From the NCBI GenBank assembly GCA_947396885.1, contig OX377203.1:24989253-25053252 (forward strand): a DNA stretch of 64,000 nucleotides, written 5' to 3'. A program made the translations under genes and the position numbers. Below the pieces are notes generated by a model that had not been told where the DNA came from, searched no databases, and saw only the letters and a list, made by a program, of their open reading frames with translations. Shown here in pieces: positions 21,901 to 39,744 of this stretch; the stretch's first letter is position 1; each line of letters opens with the position of its first letter. The stretch is from Heligmosomoides polygyrus polygyrus. Lineage: Eukaryota; Nematoda; Chromadorea; Rhabditida; Heligmosomidae.

Positions 21901-23233
21901 GCAGAAATCACCTATATTATCTGTTGTCACCTTGATAGTCGATTTCCTCCACCTTTCCTCGAAGGCCAGCAGCGACCCTATTTAACCCTGCCATGTGTTA
22001 GAATAGCCAAGTAGACCAATCTTCCTTGAAGGACACGAAGGTGTTGGTTTTTCCCCAAGAAATTCGAACTCCTTAATTGTCCTGGACTTCCTATGACATT
22101 GCGTCTAATCCAGTCCGTTTTGGTTGTCGCGCCGCGGGTTTCAGTGAAATGTGTTGCCTGATTGAATCACCAAACGCTCGGAATTTTGACCTAAGCGATA
22201 GCGTCTCCGATCTTCAGCCATTGAAGAGCCTAGGATCATAGAATCCCTTCTTCAGCCTCCAGAAAAGGTGTTCTTTCCTTGTTAGTTGCGTGACGCTGAT
22301 AGTTTGTTCATTCTCAGAAATGGCTAAACTTTCAGAGTTCCATCTTTGTGAGCGAGGGAGGGTGGCGTCGAATAGATCTAAAGGCGGTGACCCTTCGTCG
22401 TGTCCACCATATCGATCTCTTTGAAGGACTCGTTTTTACCTACCTACCTTCTACTTACAATTGGTTTCGTGTCTTTGCAGTTTCTCATATTGCTGTCATA
22501 ATCCTCATACCATTAGTAGGTGCAGTTGGGTGCGTTCGTTCCTTGCATGGGGCATCGCGTCTCTCATTTCTGATGAACGGGCGAAGAACAGAGTGAATGA
22601 ATTCATAATTTATTGTGTGGAAACGATTATTGCGCAGACTCTCTAGCGGCCTGCTCGAAGTGGCGCGGAACAAAACACTCGCGTAACCACTCTCCTTGCG
22701 ACTAGGTTCAAGCATTTTTGGATATCCGGGCGGGTGTATCCTGTTTCGAGTTGGCCGAAATGCAGGTCTACAGGAAATGGCATTATCGAATCCATCCGAA
22801 AGTCGGGTCGAACGAAAGCCGCGTTTGTCAGAATCATCTGAGAAAAATTGGCATCGGATCCAGCGTAGAATAACCACTGGCCTTCTGGTAGAATTCGGCT
22901 TTGGGGTGACTTTTTCCCTACTAAGGTTTACTACAGGGGTTACACTGCTGGGACGGGCCACCTAGGGAAGCGAAGCATATTATTCTACCGACCCTCTAAC
23001 TCGTATTGTGCCGCACTTCATTTTCTAAAAATAAATGTCGTCCCCTACAATCCCCGATGTGATCATTAACCTCTGCCTAGTGTCAGCGCTCTGTGTTCCA
23101 GGGCATATGGGACAATGTCCTCGTGAAGAAGAACAGCCTGTCGTCGTCCTGTGTGATTGCTTGCAATCTGCTGCTCGTCGATGAGGTGATGCGTGCTGGA
23201 ATGACCAACTTGAAAACAAACCAACAGGACTAA
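12982..23233 (+). CDS. cct-6: T-complex protein 1 subunit zeta (CCT6)
   Basis: Zeta subunit of the cytosolic chaperonin TRiC/CCT, the ATP-driven double ring that folds actin, tubulin and other proteins. Thirteen exons splice in frame to 533 residues: 12982-13118, 14092-14155, 14230-14364, 14426-14509, 14572-14660, 16026-16139, 16564-16665, 16732-16846, 16912-17133, 20669-20816, 20895-20995, 21057-21215, 23102-23233 (TAA stop). All introns are GT-AG. Length is close to the family norm of about 530-540. Visible signatures are the N-terminal equatorial domain with [10 protein letters not shown] (about 37-46), the ATP-site motif GDGTT (89-93), the GAGAFE motif (409-414, family G-G-G-A-x-E) and the nucleotide-contacting aspartate in NSGYD (457). 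Introns 1, 9 and 12 are large and hold repeats. It is the first gene of a probable operon with ddx-23. Confidence 0.97.
13257..14013. repeat. Foldback of tandem ~130-bp units in cct-6 intron 1
   Basis: Outer ends are inverted (a CTCC/GGAG-type end, then a CACTA block and GTTCCGACTCCACCGACAA). Inside, a unit of about 120-140 bases containing CGAATCTGACATCCGTTTTT occurs three times in direct order (about 13330-13660). It is then met by inverted copies of the same unit (about 13745-13930). G-runs of 9-12 bases lie in the units at about 13480 and 13611. No coding capacity. Confidence 0.8.
17218..20156 (-). mobile_element. Non-autonomous hAT-type transposon, copy 2 (cct-6 intron 9)
   Basis: Inverted relative to copy 1. 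The left end reads CAGAGATGGGCGGAATTTC and the right end is the complement of CAGGGATGGGCGGAAATTTT. It is flanked by a perfect 8-bp duplication ATTGCGAT at 17210-17217 and 20157-20164. It shares the subterminal arrays, the non-coding left part and the RTE fragment with copy 1, but is about 280 bases longer. It lies wholly inside intron 9, so the cct-6 reading frame is unaffected. Confidence 0.85.
18003..19243 (-). pseudogene. Broken RTE-type reverse transcriptase inside hAT copy 2
   Basis: The minus strand reads the same polymerase fragment as copy 1, from the [20 protein letters not shown] block (19230 downward) to a C-terminal block near 18010. Two stretches are longer than in copy 1: the [15 protein letters not shown] region and the segment around 18880-18980. 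The frame is broken by stops and shifts. The FADD box is missing at exactly the same junction as in copy 1 (QLHHL directly followed by TPSASQ, near 18730-18765). Confidence 0.8.
21448..21668 (+). repeat. SINE-A, degenerate (cct-6 intron 12)
   Basis: B-box-like GGTTCGGACCCCGCC at about 21473, then the CCAGGCCAATCAAACCTTC and GTCAGACTTGTCTAAGAAG blocks in SINE-A order. The 5' head and the 3' tail are poor. Confidence 0.55.
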
Positions 23234-23418
23234 AGAAGGATAGACATCCAGAACGATATTGAACTCCTTTTCTCAATTCAGTCGCTGATCTTCGGTATAA
23301 CTAGGCTTGGTTTCAGAATGTTCCATGCACGGTTGTTCAAGAGAAAACCAACCTAGTATCGCTATGATTTTATCTTTAAGCCATTACGTTTTGTTGATTT
23401 TTCGTTCTGTTTTCTTTT

Positions 23419-23424
23419 AATAAA
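23419..23424 (+). terminator. Poly(A) signal of cct-6
   Basis: AATAAA 186 bases after the cct-6 stop and about 115 bases before the preferred ddx-23 trans-splice acceptor. That is the spacing usual between nematode operon genes. A second AATAAA at 23484-23489 is an alternative but leaves only about 50 bases. Confidence 0.65.
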
Positions 23425-23536
23425 CGTTTGTGCTTTATTGTCTCTGCTTGTTTTTAGTGGATTTCCATGAGTCTTGCCTGTTGAATAAAATTTTCGTAAA
23501 GCTAGGAAGTGAACGACAGCGAGTGATTGCGTTTTT

Positions 23537-23538
23537 AG
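23537..23538 (+). promoter_or_regulatory. Trans-splice acceptor of ddx-23
   Basis: The gcgtttttag acceptor lies five bases before the ATG at 23544. An alternative acceptor tttttag ends at 23457, but using it would put an upstream ATG in the leader (23468). As the downstream operon gene it would be expected to receive an SL2-type leader; the U-rich stretch at 23431-23456 could serve as the intercistronic element. Confidence 0.65.
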
Positions 23539-23543
23539 TAAAC

Positions 23544-30603
<7,060 letters not shown>

Positions 30604-32634
30604 GTGCGAATTTGTACTCATTTTTCCCACGTCTCTTGCTTTTGCGGCTGTGGCAGCAACGCTTGGATGTTTTAGGCGCTGTTTTTAAGCAATTCTCGTT
30701 TCACCTTAATGTTTTCGCGTGAATTGCATCATTTTTTCTTGCCCTGCTACGTAGTCCTTGGCGACCCTTCACTATAAGTGGTATAGGGAACGGAGGAGTT
30801 CGTTACTCTTTTGACTTTAGCTTCCCACCCGGTGTTCAAACTAAGTCCGACTGCTGATAGTTATTTGTTGTTCCAACTAACGCTTATGTTGGTTCAAAGT
30901 GGAAGGTGAAAGGTTGGCTCCGCAAAGAAACCGTGGTCTGGCGGATTTCACAACCGGTAAGAGTCCTTGTAAGGATGTACGACTATACTCGTAAAGCTTT
31001 GAACTTGTTTATTGTGTTACAGCATTTCTCAAAAAAGCGAAACAGTACCTATTACCGTAGGGTGAGTCGACGAAATCTCAATGTCTGCACGTTATCCTCC
31101 TTATTGGGTTATGCGATGGACGAATTTGTTGAGCATCTCAAAGTTTCGACCATTTTGCCGTCTTCGGGAACATAAGAGTGTCTCAAGGATTCGGATGCTA
31201 TTGTCTAGTGATGTCTAATGGAACAATCTCCTCCACAACGGTTGCATTGTCTCTTCTAGCATAGTTCTGGAATACCTTTACACCTGAGGAGTAACCCAAT
31301 GAGCCGCTCTTGACGTTAATCGACATCAACATTATGACCGTCAGAAGGCGAGCACTGGATAATCATCTGTACCAAGTTATTACTATTTCATTAAATTTTT
31401 ATCATTTATTATTAAACACTTAAGACTGTTATCATTGTTCGTTCTGGGCATGGCAAGGTGAAATGAATGAGAAGTGCTAGTGATCGAAGAGTATTCATTT
31501 CGGCCTGTCACAGCTCGATTGCCTTAGAAACTCAAACAAAAAAAGAAAAAATTAGAATCTTTGCACGTTGCTTAACATGCCTAACGATTGACTTCAAGAT
31601 GTGCTACCAAGAACGGGGTCATCCTCTTCGCGACATTGTCTGACAGAGTTGTCCGACACACAGTTTTTCTTTTCTCCGCAGAGCTTTTTAATTTCCTGTT
31701 ATTTCATACTTATCGATAGTCGCTGTGGTATCGTCGCGTAGTGTTATTCAAGAAACTGTTTTTCAGTAGCAATTCCTACGAAGTTTTGAAACTAAAAATG
31801 AAACACAACAGACTTGGTCAATAGGCTGGATATGAAATATGCTTTGTTATTGACACCGTTTCGGAAGCACTCAGTCTAGCATAAATCATCGTAGATAGCG
31901 CTCTGCATCTCGGTCAGTCGATATTGGCTGATATTTTCATTTTCCAAGTTCTTAGTTAGAAGTCAGTGCAGATGCTAAGCTGTTCCTCCGGACAACTGCG
32001 AGTTCAGTTTACCTGAGGGAAAGCGCATTCGGCGGAGCAAGTCCAATAGTGGTGTCCGATATAATGCACGTAGAAAATTACACGCGTTACGCTGGAACTG
32101 ACAAGCCAAAAAACGCATTGTCGCTGACTTTTCGACTGATCAACCTAAATCAAAACTTCAAAGCCCCGAAAAGAGTCTTTTCTGGAGCGACTTGTGTAAT
32201 AAAACTTTCAATTCGCAGCATTAAAAGGCGTTGACAGGAGAAGATGAAGTGGAGTAAGGCAACACGTCTAGCCTTACTGAAACAGCCGGGAAAGCGAGAA
32301 GAAACTCCTATTTTTCATGCAGGAGGAAGTCAATTACGCTGAAACATCAGCCGAATAGGTGTGATTAAATTTCTTGGTAGCAGAGCTGGAGATCATCTGC
32401 TATCACTTCAGAAAGCTCTCGGTTCTTTTCTGAGTGAGTTGTTGCACGCTGAAATCGCGTCAATTCGCAATTTCCCTAACTCCTTTTGTGGAGCCAGTCG
32501 GCAATAATTATCTTTAATTCTGTTAGCGACATGCTTCTTTATGCGTTTATCCAGTGACGTTCGACTTTTCCGATGTGTGCTTATAAGGCGCAATTGCATG
32601 AATTTAAATTTCATGTTGTGTGATGTCCACCATC
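30604..32634. other. Region after the last recognised ddx-23 exon
   Basis: The missing ddx-23 3' exons should lie here. Two weak exon-like blocks are visible: 30899-30956 (acceptor tggttcaaag, donor gtaaga) and 31023-31060 (acceptor gtgttacag, donor gtgagt). Joined to exon 16 they reach a stop and do not give the expected GRAGK motif. The rest shows only short open frames. Confidence 0.35.
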
Positions 32635-32890
32635 TAATGGGCGCTGGTGGCACAGTCGGAGGAGGCGTTGACATTCGCATGCTTCTCAGATCAAGTTTAA
32701 GGTTTACCTTCCGCTCAAGCCAATCAAGCCTTTCACCACTTCGAGATGGATAAATTGGTACCAGACTCTCCGGGAAGGCTAAACATCGCCATCTCCATCG
32801 CTTGGTCACCACAAGATAATGGCCACCCATGGCTTCAAATTGCTTCCACGATATTCCGTAGAGGTAGAATGCCTTACGCTTCCTCTAAAG
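32635..32890 (+). repeat. SINE-A, diverged
   Basis: Contains GGCACAGTCGGAGGAGGCG at the head, the CAAGCCAATCAAGCCTTTC block, GGTACCAGACTCTCCGGGAA and a CCGTAGAGGTAGAATGC 3' block. Lies tail to tail with the minus-strand copy that follows. Confidence 0.7.
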
Positions 32891-32984
32891 TGAACTGTCA
32901 GAGCCGACTTTATCTCTTACCCATTATATACATCTCTATTGTAACAGCAGTTTAGGAGTACCTGTAGCTTGGTGTAGTGAATAA

Positions 32985-33242
32985 TAAAGCAGTCAGTGCC
33001 TTTATGGGATGCACCATGTATTCTACGTCTACGATATGTCGAGGCAATCTGAATACGTGTTTGACCTTCACACATGCGGTGGCCAACCGATGAATATTTC
33101 AGTGCTTGACCCTTTTAAAAGCTTCTGATATCAGCTCACTGACCAAAGGAGTGAAAGGCAAGCTTGATTGGGCTGGGCTACTCTCTAACCATGGATTGCT
33201 TTGAGACGTGTATGACAGCCGACGCCTCCTCCGACTGGACTT
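32985..33242 (-). repeat. SINE-A, diverged
   Basis: Minus-strand order of the family blocks, from GGGATGCACCATGTATTCTA (3' part) at 33007 to ACGCCTCCTCCGACTGGA (head) at about 33223. The B-box is decayed. Confidence 0.65.
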
Positions 33243-34535
33243 CAGTTATCACAATAAGGAAGCACATATGGTTGGTGCAAATGCAGTGAGATTAATTTGA
33301 ATTAGTTTTGAAGCCTATCATGGATATGTAGTCAGCGGTCGCTAGAATTTTCATCTGTCAGATAGAACATTTTGAATAGAGAGTGGAATTGTCTGGGGTA
33401 TGGGGGTGAACCAGAAGCTTTGTTAGGGTTTTGCTTAACCAAGAGTGAATATCTACTTTAACTATTTCTCGAAAATGTCCGCGAGTTTTTGGTTATGTCA
33501 CGAAATCGTAGCTTTAGCGGAACAAATTGAATCAGGTGCGTAGAGTACAAAGTATGCATGAATAACGGTAGCAAGCTCACGCATTTCTCCTCTTTTCATT
33601 GTAACGATTATCTTTTTCTCTTTACGTACACAATAAGTATACACAAGAGCCGTCTATTGATCGTATTCTTTCTAAAGTTCCCTTCCAATACGTGTGACAG
33701 TGCGACGCTTGTCGCATTTTGTGTGTTAAGTACACCTGTACTGTACTTCGTGGGTTTCACGATTATCCATGAATGGGAAATGTCTAAATAGCGGTTTCAT
33801 ATGTAGCTAATATTGAGCAGCCATGTAGTATTCGCTAGCAGATATGTTAGCACACCTGATTAAATAACGTAAATGCGTGTAATGTTGTGCTCTGACATTC
33901 GCTGCGTTTGGTAGCAACGAAACTGTAGAGGCATTGCTGGTGCATGTTTTTTCTGGATATTCTTGCTAACAGGTGCAGTAAGATGAGGAAACGATGAGGC
34001 CACTGAACCGGCGCAAGCACACTTCGGGATAATTGTTACAGCAATGTTGTGAATGTTTCATGTGGCAAAAAGCATGCAGGAGTCTGCATGCACTTGCTGC
34101 AACTGTCGCGGCCGTCAGTTTATATTCAGCTGCCTTCTTCTGCAGGTGGCTTTTCTTGTGTTTCCCTGAGGGTGAGGCTTAGAATCTGTTCATACTCCGC
34201 GAAGGAAGCGGCTGATCGCTCGTCCAAGGCCTGGAAATGGATTAAAACCGGGTGATCGGTATCGTCGCTACAATCGCGATATGAAAAGCTCTGAATTTGT
34301 GTTCGTCCAAATTTAGGCACTTCAAAGATGTCATCCCTAATGAACTGCTACTAGGACATAGACAAAGGTTGATACTGCTTCTCTAGGTAGTCCACAGATG
34401 TTTTTCCAAGGTTCCTCCTGATCCTCGTTTCCCAACAGAAGCTCCTTGATGTTTTCAAGATTTCTGACATTCAAACAGTTGCGAATGTTATATGCTGCAG
34501 AACTCCAAGTTGATTCTGTTAGATGGATGTTCAGT
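33243..34535. other. Unassigned sequence
   Basis: Minus-strand frames at 34126-34320 and 34337-34555 have a balanced composition, but they are not joined by convincing splice sites and match nothing I know. No repeat family is recognised. Confidence 0.35.
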
Positions 34536-34745
34536 TGCGACCAAAACTCTCGCACTAGGCGGTACTCGAACCAGCACCTTTTGCTCTCCGCGCAGCGATG
34601 TTACGCCTTTCACCACTGACGCTGTTTGACCGAACAGACAATCTACGATATCTTCCTTTCTTGCAACGCCTTATCACCACTCACCCGTGATATCGGAATG
34701 AGCCGGCCCTTGATATTAGCAAGAAACCGGTTAAGTTGAGGGCTT
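34536..34745 (-). repeat. SINE-B, copy 1
   Basis: The minus strand carries a tRNA-like head with an A-box-like GTGGTGAAAGGCGTAA and the B-box GGTTCGAGTACC near 34563-34575, followed by GAGTTTTGGTCGCAACT. The head-proximal part (34680-34740) matches the copy at 54018-54215 in the same order. Confidence 0.65.
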
Positions 34746-34819
34746 CCGTAGAAATAAGGCATTGCTAGAAAGGAGGGCATCGTGGATGTTCTATTCGGTC
34801 AAGAAGCGTCGTTGGCGTA

Positions 34820-34960
34820 AGCCCTAGTTTATACTTGCGCCGCCACGCGACCCGGCACGACGATCGCCATAGATATCGATTTTTCGCGCCGCCCGGTCGA
34901 TATCTATCCTGGCCATCGTGCCGCGCCGCACAGCGGCGCAAGTATAAATAGAGCTAGGGC
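34820..34960. mobile_element. GC-core palindrome (MITE-like), copy 1
   Basis: Ends AGCCCTAGTTTATACTTGCG and its near complement, with a very GC-rich interior that also pairs with itself around a central ATATCGAT-rich loop. A possible GCGTA target duplication flanks it (34815-34819 and 34959-34963). Confidence 0.75.
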
Positions 34961-34964
34961 GTAG

Positions 34965-35035
34965 CAGAAGGTGCGGGTTCGAGTTCCGCCTGGCGCGAGA
35001 GTTTTGGTCGCAACTAAACATCCATGTAGGAGCGT
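34965..35035 (+). repeat. SINE-B fragment, inverted relative to copy 1
   Basis: B-box GGTTCGAGTTCC followed by GCCTGGCGCGAGAG and TTTTGGTCGCAACTAAACA, the complement of 34515-34580. The GC-core palindrome lies between the two inverted SINE-B pieces. Confidence 0.65.
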
Positions 35036-35487
35036 CTGTCTTCTGCCGTTTCAGGCTTAAGCAAAAATTCAAAGCATCATTTCTATGTTGATCGTTTCAG
35101 TTAAACTCTAGAAAACACTGGAACTGAGAAAGAAGTTGTTGAAGATCAAGATGTCACCGATCTTATTTCGTACAGCCTTTATCGTGCAGTTATGTACACT
35201 GCACTATGAAGTTGGGGCATTGCTTTAATCGCTGCCGGCGCTCCAGTCGCGGACAGTAGGCAGGCCGTCAGCGCGAGCTCACGCTGTATTTAGCTGTTCG
35301 ATGTGTAGAGCTGTTCTCATGGGTGGCTGAATGTTTATTCATAGGTTTCGAGCTTCAAATGAATAATTCTGAACTACCCAACCGTATTCAGGCGTTATAG
35401 TGACGACGATAGCACGCCAAAGGGTTAGTCACGTCAATTAGTCGGAAAGAACAGGCGTGGTCGCTTGGACGTAAAGCGTTGCTCAGC

Positions 35488-35645
35488 CTTTTTTTTAGAA
35501 TGTCCCACGCATTCTACTTCTCATGGATATCCTGTTATGTTCTGCGGTGGCAAGGCGAAGAGCATGCCAGTTTCCTCTTCTTGAGGCAGCGTTGGTACCA
35601 GCCGGAATCCGAATAAAAACCTCGACTTGGGGGCATTCGCGACAG
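35488..35645 (-). repeat. SINE-A fragment
   Basis: The blocks CCCACGCATTCTACTTCT and TTGGTACCAGCCGGAATCCG occur in minus-strand order with the middle deleted. Confidence 0.5.
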
Positions 35646-35714
35646 TCCCCTTTTCGCCCGGCTACATTTCCACACGCCCCTGTATGTGGCAATTAAAGGT
35701 ACCAACAAATCTGC

Positions 35715-37130
35715 CGTTTGAGGACCGACAAGGGGAGGGTCTGAATGCGGAGAGCGAGTCATATAGGAAGAATCCCTACCCCTCAATTGGTATAAAAATG
35801 TGTTTCTTCTTTGCCAAGTGGTTAAACCCAAGGAGTAGGAGGTCTTTGAAGTTACGATGGAATCGGCGCCTCACGAGTTCTGGGAGCTCTTGTACGCCCG
35901 CGATGTCTCTGTCCTCAAGCGGCTCGGACCACATTGGATAGTGACGTTGCTTCGTGCGAGAGAGGTCGGGGGTTCGATTTTTCTGCGGTGCTAACATTTT
36001 TGTATTTCAACTGATTGGTTGAATTTTAATGGTTTTTGACATCTATACCATTTTCAGACATATCTGCGCATTTTCCAGCTGTATGCTGTGGCGAGTAACT
36101 TTCTTGCGAATTGTTTATTACTGATCGGTTTTTTACCAAAAGGGCATGAGAGGGCTGTTCAGCATAATGATGTATGAACTTTCAACTCCAGTGACACACA
36201 AGCACAAAGTCCATGAAGCAGAAGCACTGGTCACAATACAGACAGGGTATGAAGACTACAGGCTCCTCATAGTTTGCTTCCATGCATGGACCAATGACAT
36301 TGGCTCCATAGACGAAATCCAATTGAAGACGTACCCTTTCCTCCGAAATAAGAGTTCCACCCGAAAACGTATCGGATGTCCACTGCTTGCTAGCCTTTCC
36401 ACGTCTATCAGTTCTTCTTGCGGATCCCAATCTTCTTCTTGTTTTTTTTTCCGCCACTTCCAGTTGTTCGTCCTCGTCAACTTCAAGTTGACCTGCTTTG
36501 AAGTGTGCTGGCCATCCGTTCATCAGCTTGATTTCTTCCCTCGAAGGCTCCTTGTCTGAAGGTGGGCCATACTTTAGCGTGAGCAGGTGGTTGTTAAATT
36601 TTAGAAAACCTTCAGCAGACCTCTGATTTCCGGGTGTTCGACAAAGGTGAAGGGAAGAGTGTGTCGATGGCCGTTTAGGCCAACTTGCAGAATCCACAGA
36701 TCTTGTTTCACATTTTAATCACCTTTGACGTCACATCCTGGTTTCTTTTGAAAATCCGATCCGAGATCCGAAATTAGACAAAATCCTCTGAAAATGGTAT
36801 AGACGTCAGAAACCTCCAAATCCCAACTCATCAGGTGAAATGCAAAATTGTAGCTGCGCAAGAGAATCGAACCCCCAAGCACCCTCGCATGAAGCGACGT
36901 CACTATCCACTGCGCTCCGAGCCGCTTGCCGGCAGATGTATCGCGGCGTACAAGACCCGAACTCGTAGCGCGCCGATTTCTTTGTATGTTCAAGGATCCC
37001 CTACTCGTTAGGTTTAACGACTTGGCAAAGAAAGAAACACATTTTTATGCCAATTGAGGGGTGGAGATTCCTCCTATATGACTCGCTCTCCCCATTCAGA
37101 CACACGCTTCAGGCCCTTCCTTGTGAGAGA
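35715..37130. repeat. Long inverted repeat around a 171-codon ORF
   Basis: Left arm 35715-36060 and right arm 36780-37130 are inverted and share blocks such as GAGAGCGAGTCATATAGG, CCCCTCAATTGG, AAAATGTGTTTCTT, a tRNA-like GGGGGTTCGATTC and an inner TATACCATTTTCAGA. The arms are imperfect, with an extra ~80 bases in the right arm. The spacer of about 700 bases holds an open frame. It could be a transposon with captured sequence, or two inverted copies of a tRNA-derived repeat that happened to flank it. Confidence 0.65.
36182..36697 (-). CDS. 171-codon ORF between inverted arms, unrecognised
   Basis: Uninterrupted minus-strand frame from ATG to stop that nearly fills the spacer of the inverted repeat. 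The middle is charged and acidic to basic (QLEVDEDEQLEVAEKKTRRR), with a cysteine-rich hydrophobic end (CLYCDQCFCFMDFVLVC). I recognise no family. It may be a captured host exon, an element-encoded protein or a chance ORF. Its length is above most chance ORFs in this window. Confidence 0.35.
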   Translation of the reverse strand: MDSASWPKRPSTHSSLHLCRTPGNQRSAEGFLKFNNHLLTLKYGPPSDKEPSREEIKLMNGWPAHFKAGQLEVDEDEQLEVAEKKTRRRLGSARRTDRRGKASKQWTSDTFSGGTLISEERVRLQLDFVYGANVIGPCMEANYEEPVVFIPCLYCDQCFCFMDFVLVCHWS

Positions 37131-38664
37131 TTACCAGCTGACGGTGCTGTCCGACTTCGGATGCCCTGACGGATCGTAAATTAGGCACAATATTGAGCTA
37201 TTGATTTACATTTAGTTTAGTTCCCATTCTTCTTATTTATTGAGAAAGCAACTGTCACAGCAACTGCTGTGAGACGGTGCAAGAACAGCGCTCTAAAAAT
37301 CCTTATAGCTAATTCGAGCATGGCTATGCTGCCCATAAATCATTGCTTGTAATCGTCGCATGCGGTTTTTCACTTCATAGGCCGTAAGGTTGTGCACTGA
37401 CGACTGGCGCTGTCTCTCGATGTCATAACTCTTCCGCTACCAGGCAGACCACTGTGGTAGTTGCGTTCATGCGTCATTTATAGCGTGGCAGCTGAACATG
37501 ACCTTGAGAGGATTTAGTGGGAACCAGTACTCGTAGGATTTTCTGTATCTGGGCTGAACAATTTGAGTGGTTTTGCTCTGACGACTTTGATCTAGCCGAC
37601 TATCCCTCATAGGTTAGCTTGGCTCCTCTTTAATTACGCAGGTTTCTAGCGTTAATAACCTTGCTGCAAACACAATAGCTTTTTTGTGACGGATCGCTAT
37701 GGAACCACGATGCACATGGTCAGCAGCAAACGTGTGACCATCTGTACGCCGGGTACGAATTTTGGAGAGTATAGAAGCTCCAGGTTTGGGATGTAACCTC
37801 GAAACACTGGGCAGTGCTCACTGAGCAGTGCTACCAAGCATGGAAGAGGTGTTTCCTACACGTTGAAAAATAACGATGGGATTAAATGTTAATTGGTCAA
37901 TCCATTTGCAAAGTGTGCCACACTTTCTACTTCTACGAATATCTATAGTGGATTTGAATGTGTGTTTATCCTATATAAGAACTTACGGTGAAGAACTGAT
38001 TTAACAACTCATACCCACAAGAGAAGTTTGCCACCAAATTACCGGCCACTGAGGGACGAACGAATCGTTGGCCTGCGTGAGGTCCGAAACCACGAGGCTC
38101 ACTTGGGGCTGCACGGGTCACCTCGCCTGCCTACGCTATCTTGCGCTCGCTCTAAAGGCTTAAGAAGTGTCTCGTTGGGGGCCGCATGTGGCGCGTTGGG
38201 TAGGAGGCAATTTGACGATTGGATTGTAGGTCCATTTCGCTCTCGCATCGCAAACGTAAAGTGAGAGGAGGGTATAAAACACGGAACTGCAGTCGGCTGG
38301 CCACGACAGCGTATAGGCGAAATAGAACGACACGTTATGCATCTCGAAGAAGAACTTCTCAACGTCCTTCACTTCCGTTAATTTCATTGGTAATACTTGA
38401 CAATTTTTCGTGCACAACGATTCCAGGCGACTTAGAGGTAACATTAGGCATTTTTCCATCTTGGAAGTTGATCTGATCAGGCCTTAATAGCGTATCTCTA
38501 AGTTTAAAAAGCAGAATCTCGAAATGTTAGACGACTAGCCCGTGTTAGCCAACGGCAGTTTCGTGCCGACAGTCTGTGCGGAAGTCTGCGTTGCTATACA
38601 CACCAACGATGGAAACAATAGTTTGTGGGTGATAACGGTCAAATTCCTCGGTATATGTCGCGAA
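37131..38664. other. Mostly unassigned; SINE-A fragment at 37895-38030
   Basis: A minus-strand SINE-A 3' fragment (AGTGTGCCACACTTTCTAC) begins near 37915. The stretch 38060-38270 is GC-richer and open in several frames, as repeats here often are. No gene is supported. Confidence 0.4.
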
Positions 38665-38956
38665 GGGCGCGTGGAGCGCAGTTGGAGGAAGCGCCGGCTG
38701 TCGCCTGCACTCGATACCAGGTTCCTGTTCGGATTTCCCGCCCAGGCCAACCAAGCCTTCCATCCCTCCGGGGTCGGTGAATTGGTACCAGACGTGTCTG
38801 GGAAGGATAAAGCGCTGACTTGTTCATCGGCTGGCCACCGCAAGTCGTTGTATGGCCAAATACGCATTCAACTCGCCTCCACGACATCCCGTAGCAGTAG
38901 AATGCGTGGCGCATCCCAAAGATTTGAATAACGCGTCCTTTATCCTTTATCCTTTA
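38665..38956 (+). repeat. SINE-A, reference-quality copy
   Basis: Among the best-preserved of a family of tRNA-derived short retroposons seen more than 20 times in the window. The head starts GGGCGCGTGGAGCGCAGTTG (tRNA A-box like TAGCGCAGTTGG in other copies). A B-box-like GTTCGGATTTCC follows about 50 bases on. These are the two internal RNA polymerase III promoter elements. The body carries CCAGGCCAACCAAGCCTTCC, GGTACCAGACGTGTCTGGGA, GGCTGGCCACCGCAAGTCG and CCCGTAGCAGTAGAATGCG. The 3' end is a short TATCCTT tandem tail, suggesting mobilisation by a LINE that recognises a repeat tail, possibly RTE. All open frames over it are repeat shadows. Confidence 0.85.
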
Positions 38957-39453
38957 AATGTCGCGAAGATCTTTGGGTCTGTCCTCCTCGGCATATGTAG
39001 CGAAGATGGGCAGCATTGGGGAATGGACGCGCCCCATCCAATCAGACCGCATTGAATGGGCGTGCCGCTCGGAGAGGATGTGTATAGTCGGCACCCTGAT
39101 CGACTGCCATGTGTTCGATCTATGCTCTGCTTCTTTATTATTGGCTGGTGCACTCCCACCTACCAATGCTGCTCACCTTCGCGACATGTCAATTCCTCTA
39201 TGGCTGGGGTTCAGCGTTGGACTGTATGATGCAACGATTCAGTACGTCAGAGGTTTAAAGTAGGTCTGCTGAATCGCTCACAATTTACGGCTTCGGCGGT
39301 ATGACCACCTCGCCGAGTCGACACCGTTCGAAGGACTGGTGTGGAGCTCAGACGAAGCAGCGTTGGCTTGATACGTTCGTTGCACTTGATCCTGAAAAAA
39401 TGGATAAGAACGTTGTTGAACGGCTGAACAATAATATTTATCTATCTACTCAA

Positions 39454-39744
39454 AGGCGGGTGGAGGGCAGTCGGAGGAGGTGCCGACTCCCGATACCGGG
39501 TTTTTCGTTCCGATTGCCCCCGCCAGGCCAACCAAGCCTTCCATTTAACCCTAGAGGGATGGAAGGCTTAGTTGGTGAACTGGTATCAGGCTGTCCAGGA
39601 GGGATAAAACACTGACTTGTCGATCGGCACCGCAAGTCACCGTATGGACCGGATACGCATCCAAACGGCTTCTACGATATTCCGTAGAAGTATAATGCAT
39701 GGCGCATCTCCCACGGTGGTTAGCTAACGCCGTCATTTATCCTC
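39454..39744 (+). repeat. SINE-A with an internal palindromic duplication
   Basis: Family blocks in plus order. The AAGCCTTCCAT segment at about 39535-39544 is followed by an inverted copy (ATGGAAGGCTTAGTTGG, about 39559), making a small local hairpin. The tail is short (TTTATCCTCG). Confidence 0.75.

Noticed and set aside
32408..32830. 140-codon minus-strand ORF
   Set aside because: Its N-terminal half is the antisense of a SINE-A copy (32635-32890).
38542..38931. 129-codon ORF and its antisense partners
   Set aside because: The same translations recur at every SINE-A copy (28.6, 38.7, 42.4, 46.8 kb), so they are repeat shadows.
39301..39420. KQRWLDT wording suggesting another LINE tail
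   Set aside because: Only seven residues match and the flanking residues do not fit the LINE tail seen near 4200.
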